Source: Gemmatimonadota bacterium (lineage in GTDB: Bacteria; Gemmatimonadota; Gemmatimonadetes; Gemmatimonadales; GWC2-71-9). From it: 22,951 nucleotides of DNA. The translations under genes were made by a program, and so were the position numbers. Positions 9,484 through 15,329 of the stretch are shown one piece after another. Positions within the stretch are counted from its first letter, which is position 1. Every line of letters starts with the position of its first letter. The notes under the pieces are model-generated. The model saw only the letters and a program-made list of their open reading frames with translations, searched no databases and had not been told where the DNA came from. The stretch is from contig QHUF01000158.1 in the NCBI GenBank assembly GCA_003221075.1, positions 1-22,951 of the forward strand, written 5' to 3'.

Positions 9484-10707
9484 TTAATTGATGCTGACGC
9501 GCAGCTCGAACGTCGCGCTGGCGCTCGCCGCCAGGACGCCGCCCGTGCCCGTGTAGTTGGCGGTCACGTTTTGCCCAACCACCACAACGGTCCAGCCGGT
9601 GCTCGAGCTCGTCGAGACGTAGGTCACCTGCGCGGGCAGCGCGTCGGTCACCTGTACGGTGGATGCGGAGGTGGCTCCACCGTTCGTGATGGTGAACCGG
9701 TACCGGATGACCTGTCCCGGGGCGACGCCGCTCGCGACGGGTGTGACACCGTCGTCCAGATACGCGGCCTTGGTGAGCGTCAAGTTCGGCTTGATGACGG
9801 TCAGGTCCATGAAGCCCGGGTCCGTTGTCGCCGGCTGGCCCACGGAACGGCCGAGCAGCGTCAGCGTATCGGTCGACCCGCCCGCCACGTTGGCCACATT
9901 GTACACGACCACGATGTTTTGCGAGGCGCTGGCACCCAGCGAGATGCGCGCACTGTCGCCCGCTACCCCGTTCACCGACACGACGGTGATCACGGGCGAG
10001 CCGGGGCTCGTCGCAATCACGTCGAGATTGTCGTTTCCGTTGCCGTTGTTCTGCACGGCGAACGTGAACGAATAGCCATTGCCCGGCAGGCGCTGCACGT
10101 TCTGCCCGCCGTCGGGGGTTACGGCAACACCGTAGACCGTAATGGGTGTAAGCGTGCTGGACGCGTTGGCCGACGTCGCCGGCGACCGCCGCGACGTGGA
10201 TGTGAGCGTGTAGACGGTGGTCACCCCGCCTTTGCCGCTCGCCACGTCGAACACCACCTTGATGACGATCGAGCCGCCTTGCGCGATACCGACACTCGCC
10301 AGCGCCCCATTCAGGGCCGCGAGGGACGCGTAGGTCGTGGCGCCGTAGCGGTAGCCGGTCACCGTGATCACCCCCGCAACGGAGATGCCGTCGGAGATCG
10401 TCATGCTGTCGGTGCCGTTGCCGACGTTCGCCACTGTGAACGTCATTGTGTCCGCCGTACTCGGTGAAGCGGCGGACGGGCTTGGCGTGTTGGCGGTAAC
10501 TGTCACGCCGGCCTTGAACCCGACGGTCACTGAGACCGACCCACTGACCGGCGCGTAGGCGTTGCCATTCGCGTCGGTGTAGGTCGCGGTCGCCGTGTTG
10601 GTGATGACCGTGCCTTCCGGTGTCTGGGCCCGCGCCTCGGTAGCGACGGCAAACAGCGCCAGCGCAATCAGGGCGAGACTGAGGGTCCACTTCACGTGCC
10701 TGAGCAT
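9484..10707 (-). CDS. Secreted DUF11 repeat protein (407 aa)
   Basis: The protein starts with a signal peptide (MLRHVKWTLSLALIALALFA, cleavage near TEARAQ) and consists of Ig-like/DUF11 modules. The first has the TPEGTVITNTATATYTDANG opening typical of DUF11-rich surface proteins, and the last is a clear DUF11 unit (LTLTKAAYLDDG, VIRYRFTITNGGATSASTVQ, VTDALPAQVTYV) ending ATFELRVSIN. No anchor or barrel is present, so it is probably secreted or held by a partner. The start at 10707 is preferred because AAGGAG lies seven bases upstream; a longer ATG at 10737 overlaps the previous stop as ATGA but lacks such a site. It sits between a smaller DUF11 protein and the giant barrel protein on the same strand. 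Confidence 0.85.
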   Translation of the reverse strand: MLRHVKWTLSLALIALALFAVATEARAQTPEGTVITNTATATYTDANGNAYAPVSGSVSVTVGFKAGVTVTANTPSPSAASPSTADTMTFTVANVGNGTDSMTISDGISVAGVITVTGYRYGATTYASLAALNGALASVGIAQGGSIVIKVVFDVASGKGGVTTVYTLTSTSRRSPATSANASSTLTPITVYGVAVTPDGGQNVQRLPGNGYSFTFAVQNNGNGNDNLDVIATSPGSPVITVVSVNGVAGDSARISLGASASQNIVVVYNVANVAGGSTDTLTLLGRSVGQPATTDPGFMDLTVIKPNLTLTKAAYLDDGVTPVASGVAPGQVIRYRFTITNGGATSASTVQVTDALPAQVTYVSTSSSTGWTVVVVGQNVTANYTGTGGVLAASASATFELRVSIN

Positions 10708-10733
10708 TTCGAGCTCCTTCTGAGGGCTTTGAG

Positions 10734-11246
10734 TCATTGGCCGGGCACTTCACTCACCCGGGCGTGAAATTCCACCGTCACTTGTGCTCCGCGTGCCAAA
10801 GAGCCCACGACGGTCCAGCGGACGTTCGTGTAGCGCGCTGGCGGCGCGGGCTTCTGCACAGCATTCCCACTTTCAACCACGCTGATCGTCGGCCGAGCGG
10901 CATACGTCCGCCCGCTGTCGATCGAGTACTCAACGCGCACGCGCTGGTCCGATGTCGCCGATCCAAGCACGTAGACCATTCCGCTGGGAATCGGGTCCAC
11001 GAACTGGATGTTCTTGACCGGGCCCGCCGTGACATTCGTAAACACGAGGCGATAGCGGATCTCATCGCCGGGCTGCGCCACACTCTGGTTCGCGCGTCCG
11101 GCCGTCTCGGCGGTCACGTTTTGCGCAGTCACAACCAGCGATGTCGGAGTCCGCGCCTGCGCGGCCACCCGCGGCGTCCACGCCAGGAGGGCCACCGCCG
11201 GCAACAGCATCAGCGATCGGAGCTGCTTCCTCGTTGTCGGAGTCAT
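10734..11246 (-). CDS. Small secreted DUF11-like protein (170 aa)
   Basis: The protein has a signal peptide (QLRSLMLLPAVALLAWTPRVAAQ) and one DUF11-type module: AQPGDEIRYRLVFTNVTAGP, IQFVDPIPSGMVYVLGSA, then VEYSIDSGRTYAARP and VRWTVVGSLARGAQVTVEF. The C-terminal half resembles the C-terminal domain of the PATR protein upstream, which carries an equivalent SNNGGSTWTY and VRWTF pattern, so the two are probably paralogous modules. The ATG at 11246 is chosen because it begins the signal peptide and overlaps the upstream zinc-ribbon stop by four bases (ATGA), indicating coupled translation. A longer in-frame ATG at 11426 only reads through the zinc-ribbon gene. Its role is unknown; a secreted structural subunit is likely. 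Confidence 0.8.
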   Translation of the reverse strand: MTPTTRKQLRSLMLLPAVALLAWTPRVAAQARTPTSLVVTAQNVTAETAGRANQSVAQPGDEIRYRLVFTNVTAGPVKNIQFVDPIPSGMVYVLGSATSDQRVRVEYSIDSGRTYAARPTISVVESGNAVQKPAPPARYTNVRWTVVGSLARGAQVTVEFHARVSEVPGQ

Positions 11247-11437
11247 CGTTTCGCTCGTTTCGATGAGGACGACTTCTCGTCTCGACTCTTGGTCGAGCCG
11301 CGCTTTCCGGCGTTTGCACCGTCTGCCTCGCGCCACGCGAACACCGCGCCGCACTTCGGACACACCACCAGCTCGCCTAGGACCTGCGTCCGGCCGAAGA
11401 ACTTCAGCGCCGAACAGCCAGGGCATCGTAAGACCAT
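11243..11437 (-). CDS. Small MJ0042-like zinc-ribbon protein
   Basis: This 64-residue protein begins MVLRCPGC and carries two CxxC knuckles (residues 5-8 and 26-29, CPGC and CPKC) separated by 17 residues, followed by VFAW. This is the pattern of MJ0042-type zinc-ribbon fingers. A basic, Ser/Lys-rich tail (KSRDEKSSSSKRAKR) follows. It has no signal peptide and should be cytoplasmic, unlike the secreted proteins encoded after it. The start is fixed by AGGAG at 11448-11452; a longer ATG at 11506 has no Shine-Dalgarno sequence. The stop overlaps the next ATG by four bases. Being first in the operon and coupled to it, it may be a regulatory or folding factor, but no function is proven. Confidence 0.72.
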   Translation of the reverse strand: MVLRCPGCSALKFFGRTQVLGELVVCPKCGAVFAWREADGANAGKRGSTKSRDEKSSSSKRAKR

Positions 11438-11447
11438 GGGTTTGAGG

Positions 11448-11452
11448 CTCCT
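11448..11452 (-). promoter_or_regulatory. Ribosome binding site of the zinc-ribbon gene
   Basis: AGGAG on the minus strand lies ten bases upstream of the ATG at 11437. It decides between this start and the longer ATG at 11506, which has no such site. Confidence 0.55.
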
Positions 11453-11467
11453 TTCGCGGCGCTGGAA

Positions 11468-11483
11468 GGCACGTCCTGTGCCT
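11468..11483 (-). promoter_or_regulatory. Sigma-54-like -24/-12 promoter of the DUF11 operon
   Basis: The minus strand reads AGGCACAGGACGTGCC. Against the sigma-54 consensus TGGCACG-N4-TTGCW it keeps GGCAC, the exact 10-base gap between GG and GC, and TGC. Transcription would begin near 11457, just ahead of the AGGAG site of the zinc-ribbon gene. The element is also a palindrome (GGCAC-N5-GTGCC), so a repressor site is an alternative reading. Its centre is 90.0 bp from the centre of the GGTTACC palindrome, almost the same as at the PATR gene, and the adjacent gene encodes a sigma-54 activator. Confidence 0.5.
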
Positions 11484-11556
11484 CCAGTGCCAACATCGTA
11501 AGCCATTGTGATGAAGCGATTTACTGGCTTTTGCGAGCAGTCAGGAGGGGAGCGGC

Positions 11557-11574
11557 GGTTACCTGACGGTAACC
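11557..11574. promoter_or_regulatory. GGTTACC-N4-GGTAACC palindrome, putative enhancer of the DUF11 operon
   Basis: GGTTACCTGACGGTAACC is a perfect inverted repeat with 7-base arms and a 4-base spacer. It lies between the PATR gene and the DUF11 operon, about 108 bp upstream of the predicted start of transcription, a typical distance for a sigma-54 enhancer. The core GTTACC-N4-GGTAAC recurs at 13576-13591. No T-run follows, so an intrinsic terminator is unlikely. Confidence 0.6.
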
Positions 11575-11579
11575 ACGTT

Positions 11580-11586
11580 GGTAACC
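11580..11586. promoter_or_regulatory. Third GGTAACC half-site
   Basis: An additional GGTAACC lies five bases from the full palindrome, giving three half-sites in 30 bp. Tandem sites are common where activator oligomers assemble. It sits just beyond the PATR stop codon. Confidence 0.4.
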
Positions 11587-11591
11587 TGGCC

Positions 11592-12236
11592 TCAGCGGAT
11601 CTGCGCGATTAGCCGCAGGGTGGCCGTGTTGTTGGGGGCGGTTGGGCTCACCGGATTCTGAAATGTCCAGCGCACGCGGTTCACGCAGCGATCGTAACCG
11701 GCGGGCGCGCTGCAGGCGCCGCTCGCGGGCACGTACGTCCACGTCGAACCGCCGTTATTCGAATACGCGACGACGACGGAGACGCCGGGGGGCAGGGTGT
11801 TCGTCACGCTTCCCATCTTGAACTGGACCGTCGGTGCAAGCGTGTCCACGACGACGATGCTCGTCGCGTTGTCGCTGCCGTTGTTGGTGATCGTCACCGT
11901 GTAGGTCAGGTCCGTGCCCGGTGGTGAGGTGCCGGCCGGCGCGACGGTATTGCTGAGCGTCAGATTCGGCCGTGCCGCGCCCAGGACGACGTCGTTCCCC
12001 GTGCCACCGACGTAGCTGATCGTGAAGCTTTGCCCGCTCAGGACGACCGTCGCGCCCTCGGGCAATCCGGCGAACGTTCCGACAATCGCGTCGGCACCGT
12101 CGTTGTTGATGATCGTGAATGTCGTGCCGGTGGGTGGGGAGAATCCCATCGTGCCGCTCAACGCCGCGCCGGTCAAGTTCACCGTTCCGGTCACGCTGAG
12201 CTGGTCGTAACCCGAGCCCGCTGTGGTGCCGTTCAA
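11592..12236 (-). CDS. C-terminal part of the PATR protein with DUF11 tail (frame-disrupted)
   Basis: This frame has no credible start of its own: the first possible codon is a TTG at 12236 without a Shine-Dalgarno sequence. Read upstream through it, the frame gives GELNGTTAGSGYDQLSVTG, the conserved phrase that normally follows the SPG-type turn near the end of PATR passenger domains. After a short VVLSGQSFTISYVGGTGNDVVL segment comes a DUF11 module (ARPNLTLSNTVAPAG, LTYTVTITNNGSDNATS), ending in TATLRLIAQIR. It is best read as the continuation of the gene starting at 13471, now out of frame by one base. No autotransporter barrel is encoded. Confidence 0.7.
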   Translation of the reverse strand: MNGTTAGSGYDQLSVTGTVNLTGAALSGTMGFSPPTGTTFTIINNDGADAIVGTFAGLPEGATVVLSGQSFTISYVGGTGNDVVLGAARPNLTLSNTVAPAGTSPPGTDLTYTVTITNNGSDNATSIVVVDTLAPTVQFKMGSVTNTLPPGVSVVVAYSNNGGSTWTYVPASGACSAPAGYDRCVNRVRWTFQNPVSPTAPNNTATLRLIAQIR

Positions 12237-13471
12237 TTCGCCGAGCCACCCGAGGCCGTCGAGCTGATCGCCCCCACGGTGCCGGTGCCCCCTAACGTGC
12301 CTCCGTTCACGCTCGCCGCGCTCGAGGCCTGCGAACCGTTCACGATCAGTGTCGCGGCGCTCGTGGTCGTGGTGCCGGAGTACGTGTTGGCCCCTGATAA
12401 GATCAGCGTGCCCGTGCCTGTCTTCGTTAGAGCTACGGCGCCGCTGCCGTTTTGGATGATGCCGGAGAACGTCGTCGAGCTGTTGTTGCCGCCGGCCGTC
12501 AGAATGACCGCGCCCGCCGCGCTGCTCGTCACCGTACCGGCGCCGGCCAGTGAGCCGATGACGTCGCTGAAACCACCGAGATCGAACGTCGCTCCGGCAG
12601 CGACCGTCACAGCGCTGGCTGAGCCAATCGCGTTGGTGATGCCGAGCCGCAGCGTGCCGGCGTTGATCGCGGTCGCGCCGGTATAGGTCGCGACGCCCGA
12701 GAGCAGCAGTGTTCCGGTACCCGCTTTCGTCAGGGAGCCAGCGCCGGCGATGATGCCGCCATAGGTCAGTGTCGTCCCCGGATCGGTGGAGATCGTGCCG
12801 GGGCCTGTGAGTGCGATGCCGCGGTTCGTGGCGAGCGTGAAACTGGCTGTAGTGCGGAGCGTGCCGCCCCCGAACACGATCTTTCCGGGGGTGGCGGCCG
12901 CGGGCGTGGCGCCTAAGGCGGCATCGGCCGCGATCGAGACCGTGCCTGCATTGATCGTCGTCACGCCGGTGTATGTGTTGGCGGCGCTCAGGACGAGTGT
13001 GCCGGCGCCGCTTTTGGTCAATCCACCCGCGCCGCTCATGACGCCGCTGATCGTGAGCGTCGTCCCTGCATTGCTGACGGTCACGGTGCGCGTCGCGGCG
13101 AATGTGATGCCGAGGCTGATCGTGTTCGTGCCGGCTGCGCTGCTATCGGCCAGTCCGCCGGCGCCGAGTGTGATCGCCTTATTGGTGAGCGTGTAGCCGC
13201 TGCCCTTGATGGTGATCGAATTGAACGTCGCGTTGTTGAGGATGTTATTGGTGGCTAGGTTCGCCGCGCCGCTGGGAAACACAAGATTCTCCCCGCCCGC
13301 GCCGGTCGGCGCCACCCCGCCCACCCAGTTGGCACCGACGCCCCAATTGGCATTCTGCGCGCCAGTCCAAGTGAACGTCTGCGCGTGGCTCGGGGAAACG
13401 ATGCCGCCCAAGGCAAGCGCGACAAGCAGGCCAGCCGCGAAAGAGTGTCGGAGGTCCAGGCGTAGGAGCAT
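12233..13471 (-). CDS. PATR (autotransporter-associated beta-strand repeat) surface protein, N-terminal part
   Basis: This 412-residue frame begins with a clear signal peptide (LLRLDLRHSFAAGLLVALAL, ending SPSHAQ), then TFTWTGAQNANWGVGANWVG, the usual opening of PATR passengers, and at least three PATR repeats (LTKSGAGTLVLSAANTYTG, LTKAGTGTLLLSGVATYTG, LTKTGTGTLILSGANTYSG). Such repeats build a right-handed beta-helix on the cell surface. The frame stops abruptly after GTVGAISSTASGGSAN, where a conserved SPG-type turn is expected, and similarity resumes in another frame. The ATG at 13471 starts the signal peptide but lacks a Shine-Dalgarno sequence; a longer ATG at 13555 has none either. A sigma-54-like element at 13487-13502 would give a leader of only a few bases. 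Confidence 0.8.
   Translation of the reverse strand: MLLRLDLRHSFAAGLLVALALGGIVSPSHAQTFTWTGAQNANWGVGANWVGGVAPTGAGGENLVFPSGAANLATNNILNNATFNSITIKGSGYTLTNKAITLGAGGLADSSAAGTNTISLGITFAATRTVTVSNAGTTLTISGVMSGAGGLTKSGAGTLVLSAANTYTGVTTINAGTVSIAADAALGATPAAATPGKIVFGGGTLRTTASFTLATNRGIALTGPGTISTDPGTTLTYGGIIAGAGSLTKAGTGTLLLSGVATYTGATAINAGTLRLGITNAIGSASAVTVAAGATFDLGGFSDVIGSLAGAGTVTSSAAGAVILTAGGNNSSTTFSGIIQNGSGAVALTKTGTGTLILSGANTYSGTTTTSAATLIVNGSQASSAASVNGGTLGGTGTVGAISSTASGGSAN
12375..13035 (-). repeat. Three PATR protein repeats
   Basis: Three copies of the LTKxGxGTLxLSGxNTYxGxT unit are encoded at about 12957-13035, 12670-12740 and 12375-12433. They are diverged at DNA level but clearly related in protein. 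Confidence 0.75.
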
Positions 13472-13486
13472 CGCGGCGGCAACCCC

Positions 13487-13502
13487 CGCAAGGCACGTAC
13501 CC
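13487..13502 (-). promoter_or_regulatory. Sigma-54-like -24/-12 promoter of the PATR gene
   Basis: The minus strand reads GGGTACGTGCCTTGCG. Against TGGCACG-N4-TTGCW it keeps GG, ACG and the whole TTGC with exact spacing. Transcription would start near 13476, leaving about five bases before the ATG at 13471, so the message would be nearly leaderless; that fits the missing Shine-Dalgarno sequence but is a weak point. Its centre is 89.0 bp from the centre of the GTTACC palindrome. Confidence 0.5.
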
Positions 13503-13575
13503 TCCTTGAGACAAAGCCATCCCTTTTGCCGAACAGGACTTAACGGCTGACGCATATGTTGGATATCTGGACAAC

Positions 13576-13591
13576 GTTACCAAACGGTAAC
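13576..13591. promoter_or_regulatory. GTTACC-N4-GGTAAC palindrome, putative enhancer of the PATR gene
   Basis: GTTACCAAACGGTAAC is a perfect inverted repeat with 6-base arms, matching the core of the palindrome at 11557-11574. It lies 10 bases beyond the stop of the sigma-54 activator gene and about 107 bp upstream of the predicted PATR transcription start. Confidence 0.6.
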
Positions 13592-13601
13592 CGATCAGGT
13601 A

Positions 13602-14978
13602 TCACGGAGCGATTAAGCCGTATTTCTTGCGTTTCTCCCAAAGGTTCTTGCGCGAGATCCCCAGGACCTCGGCGGCGCGCTGGATGTCGCCCCCGGTCTC
13701 CTCCAGCGTGAGCCGGATGTACTCTCGCTCGGCGTCCGCGAGCGATAAGCGCTTCGCCAGCGCGAATGTTGTTGATTCGTGCGCGCGCGCGGGACCACCA
13801 TCGAGTTGGCTCACGGCGGGAAGATCCGCTTGCCGCAGTACCGGCCCCTCGCTGAAAATCATCGCGCGTTCGATGACGTTGCGCAGCTCGCGGACGTTGC
13901 CCGGCCATCGCCAGGCGCCGAGCGTCTCGAGCGCCGGAGGATCAATGCGGTCGATCTTTTTCTTGAACTCTTGCGCGAACAACTCGCGGAAGTGTTCGGC
14001 GAGGAGGGGGATGTCGCTCGCGATTTCGCGCAACGGCGCCAGCGTCATCGCGGCGACGCCTACGCGGTAGTAGAGGTCGGCGCGGAAGCGACCAGCCTGG
14101 ACGAGCTCTTCGAGATTTCGGTTTGTCGCGGTAACGAGCCGCAACGCCACCTCCATCTCGTCGGTCCCGCCCAGTCGCCGGAATCGGCGACTTTCGAGAA
14201 CGTTGAGCAGCTTGGCCTGCAGCTCGGGGCTGAGCTCCGCGATTTCGTCGAGGAACAGCGTGCCGCCGTCGGCCACCTCCATTAAACCGCGTTTCGCCTC
14301 GCGAGCGTCGGTAAACGCTCCTTTCTTGTATCCGAAGAGCTCGGCCTCGAGCAGGTTCGCTGGCAGGGCAGCGCAATTAATCTCGACGAATCTCCCCGCC
14401 GAGTGCGGGCTGGAGTAGTGGATCGCGCGGGCGACGAGATTTTTGCCGGTTCCGCTCTCACCGAGCAAGAGCACGGTCGGGCGCGGCACGACCGCCATCT
14501 TGCGTACGAACGCGCGCACGGCTTCGACCTTGGGATGGTCGCCGAGAATCGCGTGGACGGAAAACTGCTGTCCCTGCGCCTGTTCCAGGGAGGCGCCGGC
14601 CTCGACGAGCGGGCGGGCGATCAGCGCGCGGGTCATCACGGTCATCAGCTCGTCGATGTTGACGGGCTTCGTCAGGTATTCCGTGGCGCCGGCTTTGAGC
14701 GCCTCGATAGCCGTCGCGATATCGCCGTGGCCGGTGAGCACGAAGATTGGCAGGTGCGGATCGTTCCGTCGAAGGCGGCGCGCCACCTCGACGCCATTCA
14801 GATCCGGCATCACGAGATCCGTAATGACCGCATCGGCCGGCTCTTCGGCGTGGTGTGCGAGCAGGGCGTCCGGCCGCTCGAACACGCGGGTGCGCACGCG
14901 GCCGGGAGATCCGAGATTGGCGGCGAGCAGTTTGGCGTACACCACGTCGTCGTCGAGAATGTAGATCGTGGGAACCAT
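13602..14978 (-). CDS. Sigma-54-dependent NtrC-family response regulator
   Basis: This 458-residue protein has three parts. The receiver (about 1-120) has acidic residues D9-D11, phosphoacceptor Asp54 in ITDLVMPDLNG, Thr81 and Lys103. The AAA+ domain (about 145-375) has Walker A GESGTGK at 172-178, the sigma-54 contact loop GAFTDA at 219-224 in place of GAFTGA, Walker B LFLDE near 240-244, and the ATNRNLEEL and FRADLYYRV signatures. A Fis-type helix-turn-helix closes the protein (GGDIQRAAEVLGISRKNLWEKRKKYGL). It should activate sigma-54 promoters from upstream sites when phosphorylated. The ATG at 14978 begins the receiver; the open frame extends further but without homology. Its neighbours are a divergent kinase and two putative target units, so it is probably the local activator. 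Confidence 0.93.
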   Translation of the reverse strand: MVPTIYILDDDVVYAKLLAANLGSPGRVRTRVFERPDALLAHHAEEPADAVITDLVMPDLNGVEVARRLRRNDPHLPIFVLTGHGDIATAIEALKAGATEYLTKPVNIDELMTVMTRALIARPLVEAGASLEQAQGQQFSVHAILGDHPKVEAVRAFVRKMAVVPRPTVLLLGESGTGKNLVARAIHYSSPHSAGRFVEINCAALPANLLEAELFGYKKGAFTDAREAKRGLMEVADGGTLFLDEIAELSPELQAKLLNVLESRRFRRLGGTDEMEVALRLVTATNRNLEELVQAGRFRADLYYRVGVAAMTLAPLREIASDIPLLAEHFRELFAQEFKKKIDRIDPPALETLGAWRWPGNVRELRNVIERAMIFSEGPVLRQADLPAVSQLDGGPARAHESTTFALAKRLSLADAEREYIRLTLEETGGDIQRAAEVLGISRKNLWEKRKKYGLIAP

Positions 14979-15003
14979 GGGCCTGTCGTTGTCCCGCGCC
15001 GGA

Positions 15004-15015
15004 GCCAATATTGGC
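15004..15015. promoter_or_regulatory. Palindrome GCCAATATTGGC in the divergent intergenic region
   Basis: A perfect 12-base inverted repeat lies in the 61-base gap between the sigma-54 activator (start 14978) and the receiver gene (start 15040), 25 and 24 bases from the two start codons. An operator controlling both directions is plausible but unproven. Confidence 0.4.
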
Positions 15016-15039
15016 GACGGTGCCCAACAAAGACAGCCC

Positions 15040-15213
15040 ATGGCCGAGCCCTTTCGGGCGCTGATCATCGACGATGATCCGGACCTCCTCATGCTCGTGC
15101 GGCGCACGCTCGAGTTCACCGCGGGCTGGGAGGTCACGACCGCGGCCTCCGGCGCCGCCGGAATTGACCTCGCCCGTGCCACCCCGCCCCAGGTCATCCT
15201 CTCGTCCTGCTGA
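15040..15213 (+). CDS. Single-domain response regulator receiver, N-terminal fragment (frame-disrupted)
   Basis: From ATG 15040 the frame gives MAEPFRALIIDDDPDLLMLV, the first strand and acidic pocket of a receiver domain, then helix 1, EVTTAASGAAGIDLA and the third strand PQVIL, where it stops after SSC. The phosphoacceptor Asp and the MPxxDG turn that should follow PQVIL are absent, and the domain resumes in another frame. As it stands the product is only 57 residues and cannot be phosphorylated. The intact gene would have been a CheY-like protein of about 125 residues, acting between the kinase encoded next and its partners. Confidence 0.7.
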   Translation: MAEPFRALIIDDDPDLLMLVRRTLEFTAGWEVTTAASGAAGIDLARATPPQVILSSC

Positions 15214-15329
15214 CCGCGCGTCGCGATCTGAACGGCCTGAAGCTCGCCGACTCGGGCGCTGCTGGCGTGCTGTTGAAGCCCTTCGAGCCGGCGGAGCTCG
15301 CGCGGCAAGTGCGCGCGCTGTGCCAATGA
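15201..15329 (+). pseudogene. Receiver domain, C-terminal remnant
   Basis: In a second frame the sequence reads LVLLTARRDLNGLKLADSG, then AAGVLLKPFEPAELARQVRA and LCQ-stop. This is the fourth strand with its Thr, the KPF lysine motif and the last helix of a receiver, exactly the part missing from the fragment ahead. The stop at 15327-15329 overlaps the kinase ATG at 15326 (ATGA), which shows this was the original end of the gene. The missing central stretch is about 25-30 codons, with length 3n+1 bases. Confidence 0.7.

Noticed and set aside
8419..10467. A 682-codon plus-strand open frame across two DUF11 genes
   Set aside because: It spans two real genes antisense, with the same shadow composition and no domain.
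11486..11502. TTGGCACTGGAGGCAC on the minus strand as a sigma-54 promoter
   Set aside because: GG and GC are not separated by the required 10 bases; the neighbouring element at 11468-11483 fits.
11557..11574. The GGTTACC palindrome as an intrinsic terminator of the PATR gene
   Set aside because: No T-run follows on the minus strand, and the same palindrome occurs upstream of the PATR gene at matched promoter distance.
12225..12245. Programmed -1 frameshift in the PATR gene
   Set aside because: No slippery heptamer is seen at the overlap, and a conserved protein segment is missing, which slippage would not explain.
13472..13575. A c-di-GMP riboswitch ahead of the PATR gene
   Set aside because: The conserved GEMM-I core words are not present, and the predicted transcript would start after this segment.
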